Below are positions 33,484-36,725 of a DNA stretch of 36,725 nucleotides, piece by piece. The translations under genes were made by a program, and so were the position numbers. The stretch's first letter is position 1, and each line of letters begins with the position of its first letter. Under the pieces are notes generated by a model that made no database searches, was not told where the DNA came from, and was given only the letters and a program-made list of their open reading frames with translations. The DNA is from Bdellovibrionales bacterium (GTDB lineage: Bacteria; Bdellovibrionota; Bdellovibrionia; Bdellovibrionales; UBA1609). Location of the stretch: positions 1-36,725 of the forward strand of contig JAPPLY010000081.1 in the NCBI GenBank assembly GCA_028819305.1. Reading direction: 5' to 3'.

Positions 33484-34014
33484 ATGAGGAAAGAGTTTGG
33501 TAAACAAGATATTCTAAAAGCACTTAAAACTCTGGATTCACTGGCTAAAAATCCTTTTGAAATCATTATTGCCGGGGGAAGTGCTATGATTTGCTCCTAT
33601 CAATTTCCTTTAGGAACTACAGATGTTGATGCCATTATTAAAAAATCGAATTTGAGCGAAGTAGATATATATATTAAAAAAACAGCTAAAAGACTTTCTC
33701 TAAGCCCTGATTGGTTGAATATATGGGTGTCTTCATTTACACATTACTTACCAGGAGATTATGAAAACCGCTTAAATATTTTATTTAAAGGTGAACAAAT
33801 AACAGCAAAAACTCTTGGAAAAGAAGATATTTTGATTTTAAAATGTTTTGCTCATAGAGGAAAAGATATAGCGCATGCCAGGGCTTTAATTAAACAAAAG
33901 ACGGATATTGATTTTGTAGAAAATCATATAAATAACCTCATTGCTAAAAACTGGCCACAGGCAAAAAAAGCACTCGATTTTCTGTATGATATTTTAGATG
34001 AGCTAGGATTATGA
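33484..34014 (+). CDS. Nucleotidyltransferase-fold protein (DUF6036-like)
   Basis: About 176 residues. The N-terminal half has the nucleotidyltransferase signature: FEIIIAGGSAMI (G-G-S) followed by FPLGTTDVDAII, in which the D-x-D pair would bind metal, as in DUF6036/AbiEii-like folds. The rest is helical (TAKTLGKEDILILKCFAHRG, then KDIAHARALIKQKTDID), matching the Lys/Asp-rich C-terminal region of these proteins. The ATG at 33484 is preferred; an in-frame TTG at 33433 lies in a repeat. No clear ribosome binding site. It overlaps the next gene by ATGA, so the pair is coupled. Such proteins are often toxin-antitoxin or defence components; that is inference here. Confidence 0.8.
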   Translation: MRKEFGKQDILKALKTLDSLAKNPFEIIIAGGSAMICSYQFPLGTTDVDAIIKKSNLSEVDIYIKKTAKRLSLSPDWLNIWVSSFTHYLPGDYENRLNILFKGEQITAKTLGKEDILILKCFAHRGKDIAHARALIKQKTDIDFVENHINNLIAKNWPQAKKALDFLYDILDELGL

Positions 34015-34721
34015 AAGGGCTTAGCAAAATTCCAGGAGAAAAAAGCATTTCTAAAGCTTATAAGGCTTTGCAGTTTTCTTCAGGTTCTGTTTATGTCAAG
34101 GATTTAGTACTTTGGAGCCAATGGACACGCTTAGACCCTCGTTTAGGGGAAATTTTTGTAGGACATATTTCAAAATTCTGGAGAACATATAATCCTGTAG
34201 ATATTAATCAGAAATTAAAACAGCAGATATGGCCGGCGGTTTTTGGTGTTATACTTGAACAGGTGCCGTTTTATTATTTACAAAATAAGAAGACAAAATA
34301 CTGGAATAAAAAGCTCTTTCTTAATTGGTCAAAGTGTGTAATGACGGATATTCTTCCTGCACAAAACGAACAATTCTTTATAGGAATTTATAAAGCGGGA
34401 GGAAAATTAATGAAAGAAGAATGTTTATACGCCATAAAGCCTTACCGCCAATGGGGCTATTATTCAAAAGATTTACTTATCAACAAAGCACAAATATCTA
34501 AAAAGACATTACTATCTATCTCCCAAAGAAACACCATTATAGATGAACTTTTAAAATTACATAAAAGAATAAGGGTAAAGGATTACTTGGAAAAAGGGAA
34601 TTTTCAAATCCATCGCCGACAAGCGCAAAGAGATTTAAAAAATTATAAACGACTTAAACCCTGCGGACACACAAAAGGCAAGTACTATATTCTGTCACAT
34701 TCCAAAAGCAAATGTTTTTAA
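34011..34721 (+). CDS. Unknown protein with C-terminal winged-helix domain, paired with the nucleotidyltransferase
   Basis: A 236-residue protein. I do not recognise the first 165 residues (YKALQFSSGSVYVKDLVLWSQ, rich in Trp and aromatic residues; VFGVILEQVPFY). The last 65 residues look like a winged helix: ISQRNTIIDELLKLHKRIRV, then HRRQAQRDLKNYKRL and GHTKGKYYIL, with the Q-R-D-L recognition-helix pattern of DeoR- and Fic-associated wings. The start overlaps the nucleotidyltransferase stop (ATGA). A DNA-binding partner encoded next to a small nucleotidyltransferase recalls AbiEi/AbiEii, but order and sequence differ. A family C element starts 84 bp downstream. Confidence 0.7.
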   Translation: MKGLSKIPGEKSISKAYKALQFSSGSVYVKDLVLWSQWTRLDPRLGEIFVGHISKFWRTYNPVDINQKLKQQIWPAVFGVILEQVPFYYLQNKKTKYWNKKLFLNWSKCVMTDILPAQNEQFFIGIYKAGGKLMKEECLYAIKPYRQWGYYSKDLLINKAQISKKTLLSISQRNTIIDELLKLHKRIRVKDYLEKGNFQIHRRQAQRDLKNYKRLKPCGHTKGKYYILSHSKSKCF

Positions 34722-34805
34722 AAAAATCTAAAAAATACTATAATCCTAAAAAGCGTCCGTCTGGACTTCGATTTTACTCTGTTCAATACAATGAAGCAGG
34801 TTATA

Positions 34806-34921
34806 TAGTCGGTTCTGAAAAAGTTCTAACAATTGGATTTTATTTATAGTTTTGTTATTTTAAAGGAATGATTTTTGCAAGAAAAAATCTTCTTGAATTT
34901 AAAGTTTCTCAGAACTGACTA
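34806..34921 (+). mobile_element. Family C MITE-like element, 116 bp
   Basis: The left end TAGTCGGTTCTGAAAAAGT is identical to 22460-22478; the right end is a diverged inverted copy (TTTCTCAGAACTGACTA). The interior GATTTTATTTATAGTTTTGT agrees closely with 22508-22527. Flanks read TTATA and TATAAA, consistent with insertion at TA. Non-coding. Confidence 0.85.
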
Positions 34922-35007
34922 TATAAAAATCAAAATACATAATTCTACATGAAATTATACCTGGATTTTTGAGCCTAGCCGGGAACATGCTGCTTTTAAT
35001 GAGAACT

Positions 35008-36348
35008 CTAATCGGTGTTAAGCGAAACTGTGCTGTTCAAAAGACGCTTGGTATAGTTGATCCAGTCACGAGCTATTTTAATCTGCTGTCCTTTTGCTTC
35101 TGTAGAGATAACTTGTTCAAAAGAGTTGACCGCGTCTGTATATTTTTTTAAATTCACATAAGCAATACCCATAGAAATATAAATATTTTCAAGATGTTTT
35201 ATTCCGCCCTTACCTAGAGCTTTTTGCAGATTATCTACAGCCGCCTTCCAATTTTGCTTACCCATATAAATGCGTGCCATTTTGAAAAAAATTTTTCCAT
35301 CTTCCGCAGCAGGAGCTGCTAGATGATAAGCTGCTAAAGCTTTTTTTGTTTCTTCCGCTCTTAACCAACAGTCTCCTAAAATTTCCTGATTTTTTTTGGT
35401 GGGTTTTACTTTTTTTAGTTTTAGAGATTTTTCAATCAAGTTAGCAGCTTTAAAAGAAAGACCTTGATACATAAGAAGACCGGCTAAGTGTAAAATCTCC
35501 TGTTCTTTTTCCAAAAAGTCCAGTTTATAAGCCAAATCCAAAGTAGCTAAGGCCCGGTCGTCCTTATTAATATTCAGATAAACAGCAGATAGTTGTTTCC
35601 AATATTTTTTCCTTTCAGGATAAAAGCCAGTAAGTTTTATCAGCAAACGAGCCGCTGGTATATATTGCTCCATATCCAAATTTAAAGCAGCTCCAAAAGC
35701 TAGCCAGCTTTCATTGGGCTGGGTAGTGGATTGAATCGCTTTCATTACTAATTTAAGGGCCTGTTTCTTTCTTTTTTGTTCCACTAGTACAGAAGCTTTT
35801 AAAATATAAGCGGAAGGGGGAATGGTGTCAGCAAGATAAAATATTTGATCTGTTATTTGAGAGGCTTTTTTCATCTTATTTTGAAGTAAATTTATAGTGG
35901 CTAGATCGTATAACACAGAAAGATGCTCGTTATAAGAAAGTCTTTTTAGATTTAGAGCTTTTTTATAATATAAACCCGCTTTTTTAAAATCATCCTTAGA
36001 TAAATAGACTTGAGCTTTTAGTTGATACAGTCGGGCTAGATCAAACAAACGATTTTGTACTATTTTCTCTAGTTTCTCAATTAGCTCTATAGTTTGCTTT
36101 TCCGAGTCTTTTTTACCCATAGTGCGTAAGATACGTTGCATACGCCGTTGTACTATAGGAGAGGTGAGAGCACTTCTACGATTTTTTAATTCTTTTTTAA
36201 GTTGAACCCATTTTTTTGGTATTTGTTCTCTTTTATTTTCTATGTTGGTAGGTTTTTTTTCTATAGATTTCTTTTGTTCCACACCAACACTTGTGTGACT
36301 AATGGAATATAAAAGAAAAAAGAAGATAATTTTTGTTTTCATATACAT
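35008..36348 (-). CDS. Secreted TPR-repeat protein
   Basis: A 446-residue protein. MYMKTKIIFFFLLYSISHTSVGVEQ is a signal peptide, probably cut near VG-VE; ATGs at codons 1 and 3 are both possible and no strong ribosome binding site is visible. A Lys-rich linker follows, then at least seven TPR-like units (DFKKAGLYYKKALNLK; NWKAAVDNLQKALGKG; YTDAVNSFEQVIS). It resembles the 1950-3164 protein in plan (signal peptide, basic linker, TPRs) but not closely in sequence. The likely role is as a periplasmic or envelope scaffold; its partner is unknown. The 5' side abuts the composite repeat at 36351. Confidence 0.8.
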   Translation of the reverse strand: MYMKTKIIFFFLLYSISHTSVGVEQKKSIEKKPTNIENKREQIPKKWVQLKKELKNRRSALTSPIVQRRMQRILRTMGKKDSEKQTIELIEKLEKIVQNRLFDLARLYQLKAQVYLSKDDFKKAGLYYKKALNLKRLSYNEHLSVLYDLATINLLQNKMKKASQITDQIFYLADTIPPSAYILKASVLVEQKRKKQALKLVMKAIQSTTQPNESWLAFGAALNLDMEQYIPAARLLIKLTGFYPERKKYWKQLSAVYLNINKDDRALATLDLAYKLDFLEKEQEILHLAGLLMYQGLSFKAANLIEKSLKLKKVKPTKKNQEILGDCWLRAEETKKALAAYHLAAPAAEDGKIFFKMARIYMGKQNWKAAVDNLQKALGKGGIKHLENIYISMGIAYVNLKKYTDAVNSFEQVISTEAKGQQIKIARDWINYTKRLLNSTVSLNTD

Positions 36349-36350
36349 TT

Positions 36351-36432
36351 ACTAATAAATCACTCTCTTCGTGGCGACCAGATTCCTGTTCTCTAGGGAA
36401 CGAGGCTGAAGATCAAACACGATCGGATAATA
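36351..36432. repeat. Composite repeat shared with 334-378, plus family A and B ends
   Basis: ACTAATAAATCACTCTC then CGTGGC (shared with 334-360), then a family A palindrome (GATTCCTGTTCTCTAGGGAA), then ATCAAACACGATCGGATAATA, the outer end of family B. It is a good example of how the modules are joined in one mosaic. Confidence 0.7.
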
Positions 36433-36683
36433 TATTAGTTATGTGTAAAATTCAATAACTAAACCCAAAAGGATTGGAGTATGGAAGTCCGTCGTTCAGA
36501 AAGTCAAATAAGGTTCTTCAACCATCCCTGTATATTTTTAGATGAACCTAAATTTTTTAAAATTTACTACTGAACTATCCGAAAAAGTAACTATGAACCC
36601 GAACATAAAAAGGTGTTTTAGTAATGCTTAAAACCTACCCCCTTCCCCTCTTAATTACAAAACTTAAGTTTGAAAGGTCCTTT
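36433..36683. other. Spacer before the right-edge gene
   Basis: Holds AAACCCAAAAGGATTGG (36463-36479), the first module of the composite repeats at 17078 and 25176, and ACTATCCGAAAAAGT (36575-36589), a decayed family C-like end. Nothing else is recognisable. Confidence 0.45.
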
Positions 36684-36725
36684 ATGAAGCTTTTTTTATT
36701 GGTTTTTTGTTTCTCTTTTTTAACA
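36684..36725 (+). CDS. Start of a secreted protein, truncated by the window edge
   Basis: GAAAGG about seven bases before an ATG at 36684 opens a frame MKLFLLVFCFSFLT that runs off the end. It has the basic start and hydrophobic core of a signal peptide. Only 14 codons are visible, so nothing can be said about the product. Confidence 0.55.
   Translation, partial: MKLFLLVFCFSFLT

Overview
The window is AT-rich Gram-negative chromosomal DNA. It encodes lipoproteins with lipoboxes, an RND inner-membrane transporter, an AddAB/RexAB-type repair pair, a Ser/Thr kinase with a PEGA tail, a GYF_2-domain TPR protein and a sensor-kinase-like gene. That mix suits a delta-type lineage such as Bdellovibrionota, but this is an inference from gene style and I cannot fix the taxon. 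Housekeeping genes (coaE, purH, greA, mgtE, an nrnA-like DHH phosphoesterase, a purine-type permease) alternate with accessory genes and with many short dispersed repeats.

Layout. 1-4.3 kb: a repeat-rich spacer, an unknown one-pass membrane protein (minus), a secreted TPR protein and a Fis-type DNA-binding protein (plus), and a decayed small gene. 4.3-6.3 kb: an AAA/DUF4143 ATPase and two coupled Bor-like lipoproteins. 6.5-9.1 kb (minus): a PEGA Ser/Thr kinase overlapping a lipoprotein gene. 9.4-15.3 kb (plus): coaE, an AddB-like nuclease and an AddA-like helicase. 15.3-21.7 kb (minus): GYF_2/TPR protein, purH, a degenerate GGDEF protein overlapping a GHKL sensor-kinase-like gene. 21.7-24.65 kb: a small island with a type II restriction-modification pair (SPPY-type methyltransferase, MvaI/BcnI-family endonuclease) and a transposase stub, bounded by two near-identical 114-bp copies of the greA 3' end. 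24.5-33.3 kb: greA (minus), NCS2 permease, mgtE, DHH phosphoesterase, VOC protein and RND permease (plus). 33.4-34.7 kb: an ATGA-coupled nucleotidyltransferase/winged-helix pair. 35-36.35 kb (minus): a secreted TPR protein. A signal-peptide gene runs off the right edge.

The most unusual theme is the repeats. At least three families occur between genes and also inside genes, where they keep the host frame open: (A) dRS3-like palindromes (ATTCCC...GGGAAT; read as LDSRLRGND in one protein); (B) mosaic elements of about 70-116 bp ending in TATACCG/CGGTATA, which add the same peptide in the same frame to unrelated proteins (AAKRKEPKS in a lipoprotein precursor and a sensor kinase; YRTG in PurH and the GGDEF protein); (C) about 111-116-bp MITE-like elements with 19-bp inverted ends. 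Family B resembles in concept the Rickettsia palindromic elements known to sit in-frame in coding genes. The second main theme is the greA-bounded restriction-modification island. No tRNA, rRNA or CRISPR array was seen.
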